A stretch of DNA of 64,000 nucleotides. Origin: Maribacter forsetii DSM 18668 (GTDB taxonomy: Bacteria; Bacteroidota; Bacteroidia; Flavobacteriales; Flavobacteriaceae). The notes beneath the pieces were generated by a model. The model was given only the letters and a program-made list of their open reading frames with translations, was not told where the DNA came from and did not search any database. Location: positions 1,550,001 to 1,614,000 of the forward strand of contig NZ_JQLH01000001.1 in assembly GCF_000744105.1 (NCBI RefSeq), read 5' to 3'. Shown piece after piece: positions 8,352-17,068 of this stretch; positions within the stretch are counted from its first letter, which is position 1, and every line of letters begins with the position of its first letter. The position numbers and the translations under genes were made by a program.

Positions 8352-8873
8352 TCACTTGTTTTTCTTACGCTTCTCTTTAAAATACGCTTTGTTAGCTATG
8401 TAAATTGTTTTTCTAACCTCACAAAACACTTGGGTTTTTTCTTTATTGGTAAGCTGCGTGGTTTTAATAACATCAACTTCTTTCTTTTCGGCTACCTGAG
8501 CTTTAATTTCTGCAAGCTCATCTTCAGAAAAATTAAAGTCTGCATATAGATTTTCTTTTGCCGGTTTTTTGAAGAATATTTCAGCAGATTTATCCCAAAC
8601 AACATAGTCGTTGCCCATAATGCTTAAAAGCTGAATCATAGGTATAGGATCTACGGCAGAGAATAGACTACCACCAAAAATGGAATTGACGTAATTTTTG
8701 TTTTTATAAGATAGCGGTAATTTAATTCTAACGTGTAATAAATCTTCTGATACCTCAATTATTTTGGCAGTACTTCTTTTGTACATGGGTGAAAGATTAA
8801 AACCATATTTAAAAATGGTATTCTTCTTAAACACTTTTGATGCTAATGCTTCAACTTTCTGATATACTGACAT
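8352..8873 (-). CDS. DUF4442 hotdog-fold protein (thioesterase-like)
   Basis: The 173-residue protein matches the DUF4442 family of hotdog-fold proteins related to PaaI-type thioesterases. Visible pieces are FNLSPMYKRSTAKIIEVSEDL, then VRIKLPLSYKNKNYVNSIFGGSLFSAVDPI (the hotdog central helix entry) and DYVVWDKSAEIFFKKPAKE. The basic tail ends KEKRKKNK. The family generally lacks a proven substrate; acyl-thioester hydrolysis is the inferred activity. The stop codon lies about 10 bp from the heptanucleotide array, so slippage there would not alter the protein. It is probably cytoplasmic, because no signal peptide is present. Confidence 0.8.
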   Translation of the reverse strand: MSVYQKVEALASKVFKKNTIFKYGFNLSPMYKRSTAKIIEVSEDLLHVRIKLPLSYKNKNYVNSIFGGSLFSAVDPIPMIQLLSIMGNDYVVWDKSAEIFFKKPAKENLYADFNFSEDELAEIKAQVAEKKEVDVIKTTQLTNKEKTQVFCEVRKTIYIANKAYFKEKRKKNK

Positions 8874-8916
8874 ATTCTTTTTATAATTAAAAAGGCAAGT
8901 AAATTTAATTGAACTT

Positions 8917-9891
8917 CTAAAGTTCTTCTAATTTTCTAACCGATAGTTTTGTCGCTACAACACTAATTATTAGTATTTGTATGGCATGAAACAACATGAG
9001 CGGTAATAAGATGATACCAATAGATGCCATGTTGCCAAATAGTATTTTAGAGAAAACGGTACCATGAACCAATGATTTTTTAGTACCGCAAAATTGGGCG
9101 GTAATTTGATCTTCTGTATTGAGCTGAAGTTTTCTTGAAACTAATTTGGTGAGATAAAAGACAATAGAAAACAAACATAAGACACCTATTAATAGGAGTA
9201 GTAAATCTAATATAGAGACAGCACTAAAAATATTCTTTTCAAAAGATTCACAAAAACTTTTATAGATAATCAGTAAAATTATCGATTTATCGAACAGCGT
9301 TATTTTACTTTTATGTTTCAATACAAATGAACCTAAAAAACGATGCAAAAGAAGACCAATTATTACAGGTATTATTATTTGTACAATTAGTTTAATATAA
9401 ATTTCTGTAAAATCGAAGTCGGTTTGTAAATCACTTACAAAAAGTCCCATCCACAATGGGGTAAGGGCAATGCCTATAATTCCAGAAATACTGGCGTTGA
9501 ATATTGCTGCTGGTATATTACCTTTTGCTAATGAGACCATAAGAACAGAAGATGATACTGTAGATGGTAGTGCAGCCAAAAAAAAGAAACCCAACCAAAT
9601 GTTTTCTTGTTCTTCATTTTGTATGAATGGATGTAAAAGTAAAACCAACAAAGGGAAAAGCAAAAAAGTAGTTCCTTGTACCACTAGATGTAATTTCCAA
9701 TTTTTGAGTCCTTGTTTTAATTTCTCTGGACTTAACTTGAGACCGTAAAAAAAGAAAATAAGTGAAATTCCTATACTACTAATTGCATTTATAGGGAATT
9801 TATCTTCCTGTGTTCCCCATTGTGGAAATAGGTATGCTAATGCTATTGCAATAATTATAAAAAAGACAAACTTATCAATCTTTAATTTCAT
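8917..9891 (-). CDS. Bile acid:sodium symporter-like transporter (SBF-like)
   Basis: The 324-residue protein has about nine to ten transmembrane helices and the SBF-like family signature. ISSIGISLIFFFYGLKLSPEKL is at the start, FFFLAALPSTVSSSVLMVSLAKGN in the middle and AQFCGTKKSLVHG near the C-terminal crossing. ALPST.SSSV is the conserved stretch in the first half. Relatives (PF13593 type) are inner-membrane secondary transporters for organic anions, with substrates mostly unproven. It is monocistronic as far as spacing shows. The candidate -7 element lies about 75 bp upstream at 9966-9973. Confidence 0.88.
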   Translation of the reverse strand: MKLKIDKFVFFIIIAIALAYLFPQWGTQEDKFPINAISSIGISLIFFFYGLKLSPEKLKQGLKNWKLHLVVQGTTFLLFPLLVLLLHPFIQNEEQENIWLGFFFLAALPSTVSSSVLMVSLAKGNIPAAIFNASISGIIGIALTPLWMGLFVSDLQTDFDFTEIYIKLIVQIIIPVIIGLLLHRFLGSFVLKHKSKITLFDKSIILLIIYKSFCESFEKNIFSAVSILDLLLLLIGVLCLFSIVFYLTKLVSRKLQLNTEDQITAQFCGTKKSLVHGTVFSKILFGNMASIGIILLPLMLFHAIQILIISVVATKLSVRKLEEL

Positions 9892-9965
9892 GAATATTCT
9901 TTAGGGCAAATAACTGAATTTTATTTAGGTTAATAAGAGATTTCCCTAAATTGAAGGTACTTATA

Positions 9966-9973
9966 CAAAATTA
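9966..9973 (-). promoter_or_regulatory. Possible -7 element for the SBF-like transporter
   Basis: CAAAATTA on the plus strand reads TAATTTTG on the minus strand and matches TAnnTTTG. It lies about 75 bp upstream of the ATG at 9891. No -33 TTG at the expected spacing. Confidence 0.3.
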
Positions 9974-10046
9974 GTATTATCCTTCTGTTGAAGTTATAAA
10001 ATCTTGCCTTTTTATAGGTTTAATTCGAAGTGATTTAAGAAGGGTA

Positions 10047-10919
10047 TTATCTTTTTATTGTATTTAGTTTCTTGATGTTATAGGTGAATTGTAAGACTCT
10101 TAAATTCCATAAAGTTAAAGTCTGTATTGCAGTTATTTGTTCATTTTCTGAACTTACCACCAGTTGATCTTTAAATGATTTTATAAACTTGGTCCATAAA
10201 TTCTTTTTAGCGTCTTGTAGTAGGAAGTAAAATCCGCTATCACCTATTTTTTTACCCGATGAGTTTAAAATGAGTTCACCATTATCACTTACTACGGGGT
10301 TTAAAATAACGGTTGCACTACCGTTGGGTAAAGGAAAAATAGCTTTTATACCACCAGTGCCATTTGGTAGTGTACACGGTTCATATACACCAGAATATAC
10401 TACCTGACCAGATTTCTTGAAAGTCCTGAGCCATATCGTTCGCTTAACTACTTTCGTTTTTTTATCTATTAAATGAATAATTTTACTCTGTAGAACTTCA
10501 GATTGTTTACCGGTACCCATAGGGATATTTAGCTGCTGAATACGATTACTGAACAAGATTTTTAATAATCCTCCAAATACTTTGAAAACCGGATTCCATT
10601 TTACTCCCAAGTCAAAATCGTAATTACTTGTGTTTTCGTAAAAATCAATGACGTCTTTAGATAATTTGTTTCGTTGATTTTCTGGTAAGTTTAATTGACT
10701 TATAGACAGCAACAAACCTTTGTCTACCTGTTTGTCATCTAGTAGCAAGTTTTCTTTTTCAGCTAATTGCTGAATGAATTTTAAGCCAATGCCGTTCTTT
10801 TCTCCGAAAGGACCAAGTAACCATTTGTTTTCAGCCGCATTGATTTTTTTACCAAATAGAATTACCCATTGTTGGGTTATCCAATCTTGAAAGTTTTGTT
10901 TTAAAGGCGCAAATTCCAT
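10047..10919 (-). CDS. Conserved hypothetical protein coupled to a CrtA-like gene
   Basis: The 290-residue protein has no signal peptide and no family I recognise. It has an N-terminal helical part (residues 1-90) and a central part with KWNPVFKVFGGLLKILFSNRIQQLNIPMG. A beta-rich C-terminal half follows (IWLRTFKKSGQVVYSGVYEP, GSATVILNPVVSDNGELILNSSG, GDSGFYFLL) and looks like a lipocalin-type or similar barrel. Its ATG at 10919 directly follows the stop codon of the upstream CrtA-like gene (TAA then ATG with no gap), so translation is probably coupled. A shared function with that gene is inferred from context only. Confidence 0.65.
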   Translation of the reverse strand: MEFAPLKQNFQDWITQQWVILFGKKINAAENKWLLGPFGEKNGIGLKFIQQLAEKENLLLDDKQVDKGLLLSISQLNLPENQRNKLSKDVIDFYENTSNYDFDLGVKWNPVFKVFGGLLKILFSNRIQQLNIPMGTGKQSEVLQSKIIHLIDKKTKVVKRTIWLRTFKKSGQVVYSGVYEPCTLPNGTGGIKAIFPLPNGSATVILNPVVSDNGELILNSSGKKIGDSGFYFLLQDAKKNLWTKFIKSFKDQLVVSSENEQITAIQTLTLWNLRVLQFTYNIKKLNTIKR

Positions 10920-11639
10920 TTAACTGCTTTTGTACAATTGCCCGGTTGAAATAAAGTTATGCTGTCCTTTCCATTCTCCAAATTCTGAAATAGGCTTAAA
11001 ACGTAGCGTAGTGAATTGGAAATGAAAATCTTTTCGATCTCTTTCTTTCATGGCATTTGAATGTCTTTTGGGTTTTGGCATATTGCTATGACCATGAACC
11101 ATGTTAGTCATTTCTTTCTCTGTTTTCCAAATAGAAAATGTAGATACTGTATTAGGAAATTTAATGGATGCCAATGAAAAAATAGTTCCGGAATGATCTC
11201 TAACCAGTTTTTCAACAGGTCTTCCCCATTTTAAAAACCTTGGTATGGCAAAGGGTTTCATTCTGGCAATGGTAACAGCGACTACTGTAGATGATTCGTT
11301 TTCTAATTTTGCTTTCTCTTTAGGAATTTTGAATCCGGTTATTTTCCCCCATTCTCGCATGAATAATAGTCGAACATGCCACCCTTGGTTTAAAATTTGA
11401 CCGAATTTTTTATTTCTAAGATAGTTCTCAAGTGCTTCTTCATTTTCCCATTGTGCAAAAATAGCAACCTGATTTATAAGAAATCTAGAGGTTGAAATAA
11501 TAGGAGAACCTAATGTCATTGCAGACATGTACTCGGCATGAACCAGACCCTTTGTTTTCTTATCTATGGGGTTAGTTAATAAGCCCTTAACTGCCAAAGC
11601 AAATGGTATTTTGACAAGATGATAAGAGAATATGGTCAT
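10920..11639 (-). CDS. Spheroidene monooxygenase (CrtA)-like protein
   Basis: The 239-residue protein resembles the CrtA-like family. VVAVTIARMKPFAIPRFLKW, DHSGTIFSLASIKFPNTVST and FSIWKTEKEMTNMVHG follow the order and spacing of the CrtA C-terminal part (VAALTRATI...VTFSIW..). CrtA adds keto groups to carotenoids such as spheroidene using haem or oxygen chemistry. Stand-alone CrtA-like proteins in non-phototrophs are of unproven function and belong to the dimeric alpha-beta barrel superfamily. No other carotenoid gene is visible in the window, so a pigment role is doubtful. It is the first gene of a tightly coupled pair with 10047-10919. Confidence 0.65.
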   Translation of the reverse strand: MTIFSYHLVKIPFALAVKGLLTNPIDKKTKGLVHAEYMSAMTLGSPIISTSRFLINQVAIFAQWENEEALENYLRNKKFGQILNQGWHVRLLFMREWGKITGFKIPKEKAKLENESSTVVAVTIARMKPFAIPRFLKWGRPVEKLVRDHSGTIFSLASIKFPNTVSTFSIWKTEKEMTNMVHGHSNMPKPKRHSNAMKERDRKDFHFQFTTLRFKPISEFGEWKGQHNFISTGQLYKSS

Positions 11640-11765
11640 GGTTGTTAATTGTGGAATTGTCTTAGCTACCTGTATTAAAAATTAGGAAGGGTGTTTTAAT
11701 AATAGAAAATAAAATTTATTTAAGTATCTAAATTTTAAGGTGTTGAGTAGTTGGTTTATTGATTT

Positions 11766-12152
11766 TTAACCATCTAATTCTACAATTGATCTTGCTATTT
11801 TTTTAATTTCCCCGTGATCCCATAAGTAAATGTCATCAGATAGAATTCCGTTACCATTATGCTGTAAAAATAGTAAATCTCCAGAACCACCATCTCCTAT
11901 TACAATTGTGTTTTTTGGAAAATTTTTCCATTCCTGTGCATTTTTGGTTTCAAGTGCAATATGGTTGCATGTTCTACTTATTCTCTTTTTATCAGATCTA
12001 TCAAAAAATGGGTGAAGTTGAAAAAAATAATCATCTGAATCTATTTCTCCACCATTAGATTTTATCATTCTGTTTTTGAAGTCAGGTGGAAATTTTACAT
12101 TCAACTCAGTTTCAGTTTCTATTATGTACTTTTCATCTACAGGAAATGGCAT
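11766..12152 (-). CDS. SMI1/KNR4 (SUKH) family protein
   Basis: The 128-residue protein shows the SUKH-superfamily pattern. It starts IIETETELNVKFPPDFKNRMIKSNGG (the ligand-pocket start), continues with WKNFPKNTIVIGDGGSGDLLFL and ends GILSDDIYLWDHGEIKKIA. In bacteria this fold commonly neutralises secreted polymorphic toxins (immunity proteins), but many orphan members have no known partner. It is the last gene of a run of minus-strand genes (13744 to 11766) with short gaps. No toxin gene is seen next to it. Confidence 0.85.
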   Translation of the reverse strand: MPFPVDEKYIIETETELNVKFPPDFKNRMIKSNGGEIDSDDYFFQLHPFFDRSDKKRISRTCNHIALETKNAQEWKNFPKNTIVIGDGGSGDLLFLQHNGNGILSDDIYLWDHGEIKKIARSIVELDG

Positions 12153-12171
12153 AATTTTTTTTTTAGTTTAT

Positions 12172-12900
12172 TTAGCTCCAATCAGCATATATAATGACTT
12201 CACCTTTTTTATCGTCAAGGAATAAATGAATCTCATCTTCTCCGAAACTTATATAATTAAATCCAGTTACAGAACCAATAAATTTTTTATCCTCTTTTAC
12301 TTCGTTAGTTTGCTCTAACAATTCTATGAAATATTCAAATTCATCGTAATTAATTTCACCGCCAATTTGTTCAAATATTTCTCGCTCATGACCACTGTTG
12401 GCATCCGAATAAAATCCGCCTTGAATAAATTTTTTAGTTTCTGAATATTTATCTCTAGTTATCCAGTAATTAAAAAGTCCTTTTGAATAATGGTAATAAT
12501 CAAAATCAATAGCATTTCTTTTTTCCAGGCTTTTATTTAAAGCACTTTCTTTTACTTCTTTTCGGTCTCGTGTTTTTAAATACTCTGCTTTATTTTCTTC
12601 ATATTCGTTGAGAGCTTCATTATACCAATCTTCAATCTTATTGAATGTTTCAATACCCTCTAGTTTTCCATTGAAAACATATTTATTTCCTTCGCGCTGA
12701 AACTTAATGTAATTGTATTCAAAATTTCCAGGTTCTAATTCTTCATCAGGATCACCATTTCCCCAAACTGAAACAAAATGAACCAAACCTTCGCCTAGGT
12801 TATGTTCTTTTAAATCGATGGATAATAATGGAAAAAAGACATATTTAAAGTGTTTTTTAGGATTTTTAAATACTTCTTCAATTGTTGGGAATAATTTCAT
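12172..12900 (-). CDS. Hypothetical protein in the immunity-like cluster
   Basis: The 242-residue acidic cytoplasmic protein has no signal peptide. YVFFPLLSIDLKEHNLGEGL near the start and the ending FGEDEIHLFLDDKKGEVIIYADWS loosely resemble the ends of DUF1963 (YwqG-like) proteins, a group found among immunity-like genes. The similarity is too weak to assign. The middle (residues about 85-135) is a charged helical stretch. It lies 19 bp upstream of the SUKH gene and 82 bp downstream of the DUF4272 gene, which suggests one transcript. Confidence 0.55.
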   Translation of the reverse strand: MKLFPTIEEVFKNPKKHFKYVFFPLLSIDLKEHNLGEGLVHFVSVWGNGDPDEELEPGNFEYNYIKFQREGNKYVFNGKLEGIETFNKIEDWYNEALNEYEENKAEYLKTRDRKEVKESALNKSLEKRNAIDFDYYHYSKGLFNYWITRDKYSETKKFIQGGFYSDANSGHEREIFEQIGGEINYDEFEYFIELLEQTNEVKEDKKFIGSVTGFNYISFGEDEIHLFLDDKKGEVIIYADWS

Positions 12901-12982
12901 TTTTCTGATTTTAAGTAGTTTTTATTCAATTGATACTTACTTGCCGTTTACGGTCTGTTAAGCTATTTTGAGTAAAGTTGCT

Positions 12983-13744
12983 TTAGGTACTTAAATCAGT
13001 TTCTTCCCAACTGGTATCTTTAGAAACCATATACGTTAATGAATGTCTTCTTTCATGGATTACACCACCATTGCCCATAGGGTCAAAACCGGCAGGAACC
13101 GTATCACTGCCTAATTGTGCACTTCTAACTGCGTTATGTAAACAGTAGAACAAGTCTTCTTTCTGCATCAAATCGTCTTTTGAAACTTGTTCCTTATCTT
13201 TTATCCACTCTGCTATTCTGCCATCTAATTTACATGTATAATTACTTAAAATATCTTGCATTTGGTCGCCTGCCATCATTTGCCCGGTTATTTCAGGTTC
13301 TTTGTATCCAAAATGCCAAGCTAACGGCCATGCATTTTCAAATTTCCAACCTATAGCGTTTCTTGCTTGTTCATCATCTCTTGGTGTATCTAAGATTGCT
13401 TTTTCATTTTGGGTCATGAAATCTTCAAGATCATTATTTTCAATAAAACTTAAGATGTGTTCTTTAGGTAAATTTTCTTCAGGTACCATTAACCATAGTA
13501 CCAATGCTTTTATAGCATGTAGTCTATTTGCTATTTCTATAGAAGGTCTTAATTGTCTGCCTAGTTCTGTTGGTAGCGAGATGGTAGGTTTAAAGCCGGC
13601 ATTAAAACAAATATCTAGATTTTCTCTTCTTATATCCGTCATCCAAGAAATGTCATCATAAGATTTAGAAATAGGTTTGTTCTGAGTTTCCTTTTTTGGT
13701 TCTTCATTATCTTTTGAACCGAATAGCTTTTTGAATATGCCCAT
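12983..13744 (-). CDS. DUF4272 domain protein
   Basis: The 253-residue protein carries the DUF4272 pattern. RRENLDICFNAGFKPTISLPTE leads into SIEIANRLHAIKALVLWLMVPEE, then WKFENAWPLAWHFGYKEPE, LHNAVRSAQLG and the closing VIHERRHSLTYMV. The ERR.SL.Y/W end is typical of the family. The first about 30 residues (GIFKKLFGSKDNEEPKKETQ) form a basic, low-complexity leader. DUF4272 genes are frequent in polyimmunity-type loci; the molecular function is not known. It is upstream of 12172-12900 on the same strand. Confidence 0.75.
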   Translation of the reverse strand: MGIFKKLFGSKDNEEPKKETQNKPISKSYDDISWMTDIRRENLDICFNAGFKPTISLPTELGRQLRPSIEIANRLHAIKALVLWLMVPEENLPKEHILSFIENNDLEDFMTQNEKAILDTPRDDEQARNAIGWKFENAWPLAWHFGYKEPEITGQMMAGDQMQDILSNYTCKLDGRIAEWIKDKEQVSKDDLMQKEDLFYCLHNAVRSAQLGSDTVPAGFDPMGNGGVIHERRHSLTYMVSKDTSWEETDLST

Positions 13745-13834
13745 AGCGTTGATGTTACTATCGTTTGGGTTTTTAACGTTTTTGCATATGCTTTGTTGTA
13801 TTAGTTTAGGCGCAATTAAACTAAAATGATGAAT

Positions 13835-14884
13835 TTAGACGATCCACGATTGTCTTATCATATTTTTTAGAAGTTCAAAATAATTCCAGCCTATTTTTCT
13901 TGCAGAGAGTAGTGTTAAACTATCTTGATTTTGTCTTTGTGGTCTAGAAGGCCCTGTCATGTTAGGTTTCATATTTAAATCGAATAAATAATACTTTCCA
14001 TTTTCATCTGCACGGCAGTCTATACGAATAGGTGCATTTATTTGTAGCAGTTCCCCAGCTTTTTGGCAATGGCTATATACTTCTAAAATTTCTTTAGATT
14101 TCAGTTCGGCATCATTCAATACCAAACTATTATTGATTACAGCTATATTACCGTTGTATGGCGCTATACCATCTTTATGGTTAAATCTTTTTACTGCAGG
14201 TAGGCACCAAGGGGTTTCGAGTTTTGTTTCGTTATGGTTAATTACATATGTGCCTGAAGGCATTACGGTAATTGTTATTTCTTGACCATTTAAATATTGC
14301 TCTAGAAGTACGATGTCTCCATATTCTTTATCAGAGAATATATTTCTAAGGCTGTTGTCTAATTCTTTTTGATTTTTTACCAATGTTACTCCTTGACTTC
14401 CACGACCTCTTATGGGTTTAACGACCAAAGGGAAATTTAAACTTAATTTGTATTCGGTAAGGTCTTTTGAGGTGATTAATTCTGATTTAGGAACCGGAAT
14501 TTGATTTTTTCGTAATAATTCGTTCGTAAAATATTTATCATAAATGTCCACTTTTTCAGGTAATTGCCCTATAAATTGAAGTTTTTTGTCAAAAAAGTGC
14601 TCAATTTCATGCTTTTTATATAAAACGGTATTCAACCAAAATGTGTCTGCTCCTTTACTTATGGCATGTTCAATGCCCTCTTTTGTATCTGGAAAGACCC
14701 AATCCAAATCAATGTTATTATCAGGATTTTCAATTGGTGTAATTATGTGAATGCCGTTTTTTTTCAATTCATAAGCTATGTCCGCTCCACTATCTGAATA
14801 CCCACCAGGTTTCATTGGTTTCTGAATTCCATTTTTAATAGGTGGGAGTTTTGCCTGATATAAAATTGCTATTTTATTCGTCAT
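13835..14884 (-). CDS. ATP-grasp domain protein (D-Ala-D-Ala ligase-like fold)
   Basis: The 349-residue protein has an ATP-grasp fold. FPLVVKPIRGRGSQGVTLVKN at about residues 150-170 holds the lysine and the glycine-rich loop that cover ATP. DIVLLEQYLNGQEITITVMPSG at about 190-212 has the typical E.Y..G.E motif. IRIDCRADENGKYYLFDLNMKPNMTGPSRP supplies the metal-ligand DxN region. The family ligates a carboxylate to an amine or thiol with ATP; the substrates cannot be read from sequence. The N-terminal domain (about 1-110, KIAILYQAKLPPIK) differs from classical Ddl, so it is not a cell-wall Ddl by default. No peptide or amino-ligase partner is visible nearby. Confidence 0.82.
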   Translation of the reverse strand: MTNKIAILYQAKLPPIKNGIQKPMKPGGYSDSGADIAYELKKNGIHIITPIENPDNNIDLDWVFPDTKEGIEHAISKGADTFWLNTVLYKKHEIEHFFDKKLQFIGQLPEKVDIYDKYFTNELLRKNQIPVPKSELITSKDLTEYKLSLNFPLVVKPIRGRGSQGVTLVKNQKELDNSLRNIFSDKEYGDIVLLEQYLNGQEITITVMPSGTYVINHNETKLETPWCLPAVKRFNHKDGIAPYNGNIAVINNSLVLNDAELKSKEILEVYSHCQKAGELLQINAPIRIDCRADENGKYYLFDLNMKPNMTGPSRPQRQNQDSLTLLSARKIGWNYFELLKNMIRQSWIV

Positions 14885-15076
14885 TTTAATTAGATAATCG
14901 AGATTTAAATGCCCAGAGGTATAGCTTCAGGTAAATAAAAATTCAAAAGAATGCTTAAAGGGCTAATCCGGAGTTTATCTACTCTTTATTATAGCTTGAA
15001 AGCTGCTACCATAAAGATATGTAATTAGAGAATAAATACTGTGTTAAACAGAGAAGGAAGGTGGGTGGTGTTATTT

Positions 15077-15727
15077 TTAAGTGTTTTTCTTCTCGTCAAC
15101 AAATTCTGCGATATCTGAAAGATGAGAAAAATTGTATTCAGCAATATCTTCGGGTGTTTTTATTACGTTTAAATAGTCAATATCCAATGCTGAAGATTTT
15201 TCGCCAAGTATAGTGTCTAACATTAAAAAAGTACCCGTTAGATAAACTTCTTTTTCAGATTCTTCAAAATCGGGATAACATACGTTTATGCCTATAGAAT
15301 TAGGATTATTTTCAGAATGTAATGGTACATAAATAATTGTTTCAGGATCAAATTTAATTCCATGAAATTCCATTTTAAACCCCTTTCCCATTGGTGGTTT
15401 AAAAGCTATGATTTCCCAATTTTTAAGGCTAGGGGCGTATGCTGTTAAGTCTTCAACTGCCGGAAAAAAATCTGTATTGCCTTCTGCAGATATTATTAAC
15501 TCTACTTTTTCATCATCTGGGTGACCACCAATTTCAAAGTACAGATGCTCGTTGAATTTTTGTAGTTCTTCTAAAAAAATATTCAATAAGTTTTCTTTTT
15601 CCTCTTCATCTACATCAGATAAAAAAAGATATTTATTTTGATTTTTTTCAAACCAACTCCAAAAGGTTTTGGCTTTTTGATCTTGAGATAGTTCTTGCTT
15701 TTTTTTAAATGTGTTTTTCATATTCAA
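15077..15727 (-). CDS. Conserved hypothetical protein
   Basis: The 216-residue acidic protein seems to belong to a family of cytoplasmic Bacteroidetes proteins without a name I can give. It contains FWSWFEKNQNKYLFLSDVDE, LYFEIGGHPDDEKVELIISA and WEIIAFKPPMGKGFKMEFHG. The later segments GINVCYPDFEESE and MLDTILGEKSSALDIDYLNV are long, well-formed and not low complexity, which argues for a real folded domain. The start may be the ATG at 15721 (MKNTFKKK) rather than 15727; the two differ by two codons. Function unknown; it lies in the immunity-like stretch. Confidence 0.6.
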   Translation of the reverse strand: MNMKNTFKKKQELSQDQKAKTFWSWFEKNQNKYLFLSDVDEEEKENLLNIFLEELQKFNEHLYFEIGGHPDDEKVELIISAEGNTDFFPAVEDLTAYAPSLKNWEIIAFKPPMGKGFKMEFHGIKFDPETIIYVPLHSENNPNSIGINVCYPDFEESEKEVYLTGTFLMLDTILGEKSSALDIDYLNVIKTPEDIAEYNFSHLSDIAEFVDEKKNT

Positions 15728-15805
15728 GGTTGGTTTTGGTTTATAAAGTTATTTATTGGAAGTCTAAATTTTTAAAGGGCAGTTTCATTTGGTAACGCCA
15801 CATTC

Positions 15806-16303
15806 TTACCAAATAAAATCAAAGATTTCATCAACCGTGTATTCAAAATAATTTCCATTTTTATCTTTATTCCGGTTGAAATATTTGTGTTCGTAATTCA
15901 CGAAATTTATGTCTAATAATTTTTTGTAGAAAGAAGATTCATTAGCCCAGTTTAACATTGCAATTTGATCATCTTCATATTTTTCAGGGTTTTCAAAAGT
16001 TTTTATTTTTACCAATATTTCCTTTAATTCATTTTTCTCAAAGTCCGTAATTTTGACTGGATTAGGTAGCGATATTCTAAAGGATAAATTTTCGATTCCG
16101 TCAGCTTCCCAATATTCCCACAAATTAAATTCAGATAGATTTTTTCTTGTCAGTTCTTCTAAATCTAGTTTTACCTGAGCATGTTGTAATTCTGCTTTGT
16201 CAGGGTGGTTTTCCCAATACTCAGTAAAATCAAGAATTTTTTGCTTTACTACAGGATATAATTTACGAGCAATTTCTAAATTAGGTTTTAGTTCAGATCT
16301 CAT
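15806..16303 (-). CDS. Hypothetical protein
   Basis: The 165-residue acidic protein has no signal peptide or membrane segment. Visible elements are LKPNLEIARKLYPVVKQKIL at the N-terminus, WEYWEADGIENLSFRISLPNP in the middle and EHKYFNRNKDKNGNYFEYTVDEIFDFIW at the end. No family recognised. The 79-bp gap to the next gene on the same strand is compatible with co-transcription. Size, acidity and position fit the immunity-like patchwork, but that is inference from context only. Confidence 0.55.
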   Translation of the reverse strand: MRSELKPNLEIARKLYPVVKQKILDFTEYWENHPDKAELQHAQVKLDLEELTRKNLSEFNLWEYWEADGIENLSFRISLPNPVKITDFEKNELKEILVKIKTFENPEKYEDDQIAMLNWANESSFYKKLLDINFVNYEHKYFNRNKDKNGNYFEYTVDEIFDFIW

Positions 16304-16443
16304 ATATTAATACTAATAGTTGTTTTTTTTATTAAACAGTTTTTAAAAGTAATAGTTCCTATGTTCTATAAGTTCAATAGATAAGAGTGAACATCTAGTT
16401 TGTAAGTATTAGAAGTATAGCTAATGCACTAAATGATAATTAT

Positions 16444-16743
16444 TTAAGCTTCAATTGCATCAGGTTTAATTTCATCGTAAGGTATTTTTGGCTCTTTTTT
16501 AAGCTGTTCCACTGTATAAAAAGCACTTAGTGCTGCCATTAACAGGGCAGGTAGAACAGCAATAAAAATACCATCGTCTATATCAGTATTTGTTAGTGCA
16601 AAAATTAAAATTATAGTGACTATTTCTACACCAAACCAAGTAAGAACTAACCTCCAAATCCATTTACTAGGTTTTATATTTTTTTCATCAGCTATTGTTC
16701 TGATTTTTTTGGTAAAATAACCAATTGCGAGAATTTCTAACAT
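16444..16743 (-). CDS. Small membrane protein
   Basis: The 99-residue protein has two or three hydrophobic helices. The first is very short at the N-terminus (MLEILAIGYFTKKI). The others lie at about residues 28-50 (WRLVLTWFGVEIVTIILIFAL) and 55-78 (GIFIAVLPALLMAALSAFYTV). A charged tail follows. No motif recognised. Such short membrane proteins are common in accessory stretches of Flavobacteria. Confidence 0.55.
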   Translation of the reverse strand: MLEILAIGYFTKKIRTIADEKNIKPSKWIWRLVLTWFGVEIVTIILIFALTNTDIDDGIFIAVLPALLMAALSAFYTVEQLKKEPKIPYDEIKPDAIEA

Positions 16744-17068
16744 AGATACTTATTTAATGTTCGTGAATTAATTGGTTTTATATAACCTTAAAATGCTATT
16801 TATATTTCTTTTACCTATCAACATTTTTTATGTGTAGTTATTTAATTTACAGTTGTAAGAAAGGGGTAGAGGATATTTTTTTTGAATACGTAAAGCAATA
16901 CTAAAAGTATATATTGGAAAATAAGAAATCTTAATCTTTTTCACCAATTTAATAGCTTCTACCTAGTTCCTCTTAAATAAAAACAGCATTTTAGAAGAAT
17001 GGGGGTTGACTTTTTTAAAGTTAAGTTTGTCTGTTCCCAGTGATACTTACAACTCTTTTGGTTGTAGG
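16744..17068. other. Intergenic region without a recognised feature
   Basis: This 325-bp AT-rich stretch lies between two minus-strand genes. I find no ORF of credible length, no tRNA and no strong promoter match. A short hairpin (ACAAC ... GTTGT) sits around 17047-17064 next to the SUKH stop codon and might act as a weak terminator. Confidence 0.4.

Noticed and set aside
8197..8403. ORF of 68 codons through the heptanucleotide array
   Set aside because: The protein would be mostly PTTNNQQ, produced by the 7-bp repeat in any frame, with no supported start. The DUF4442 gene lies on the opposite strand.
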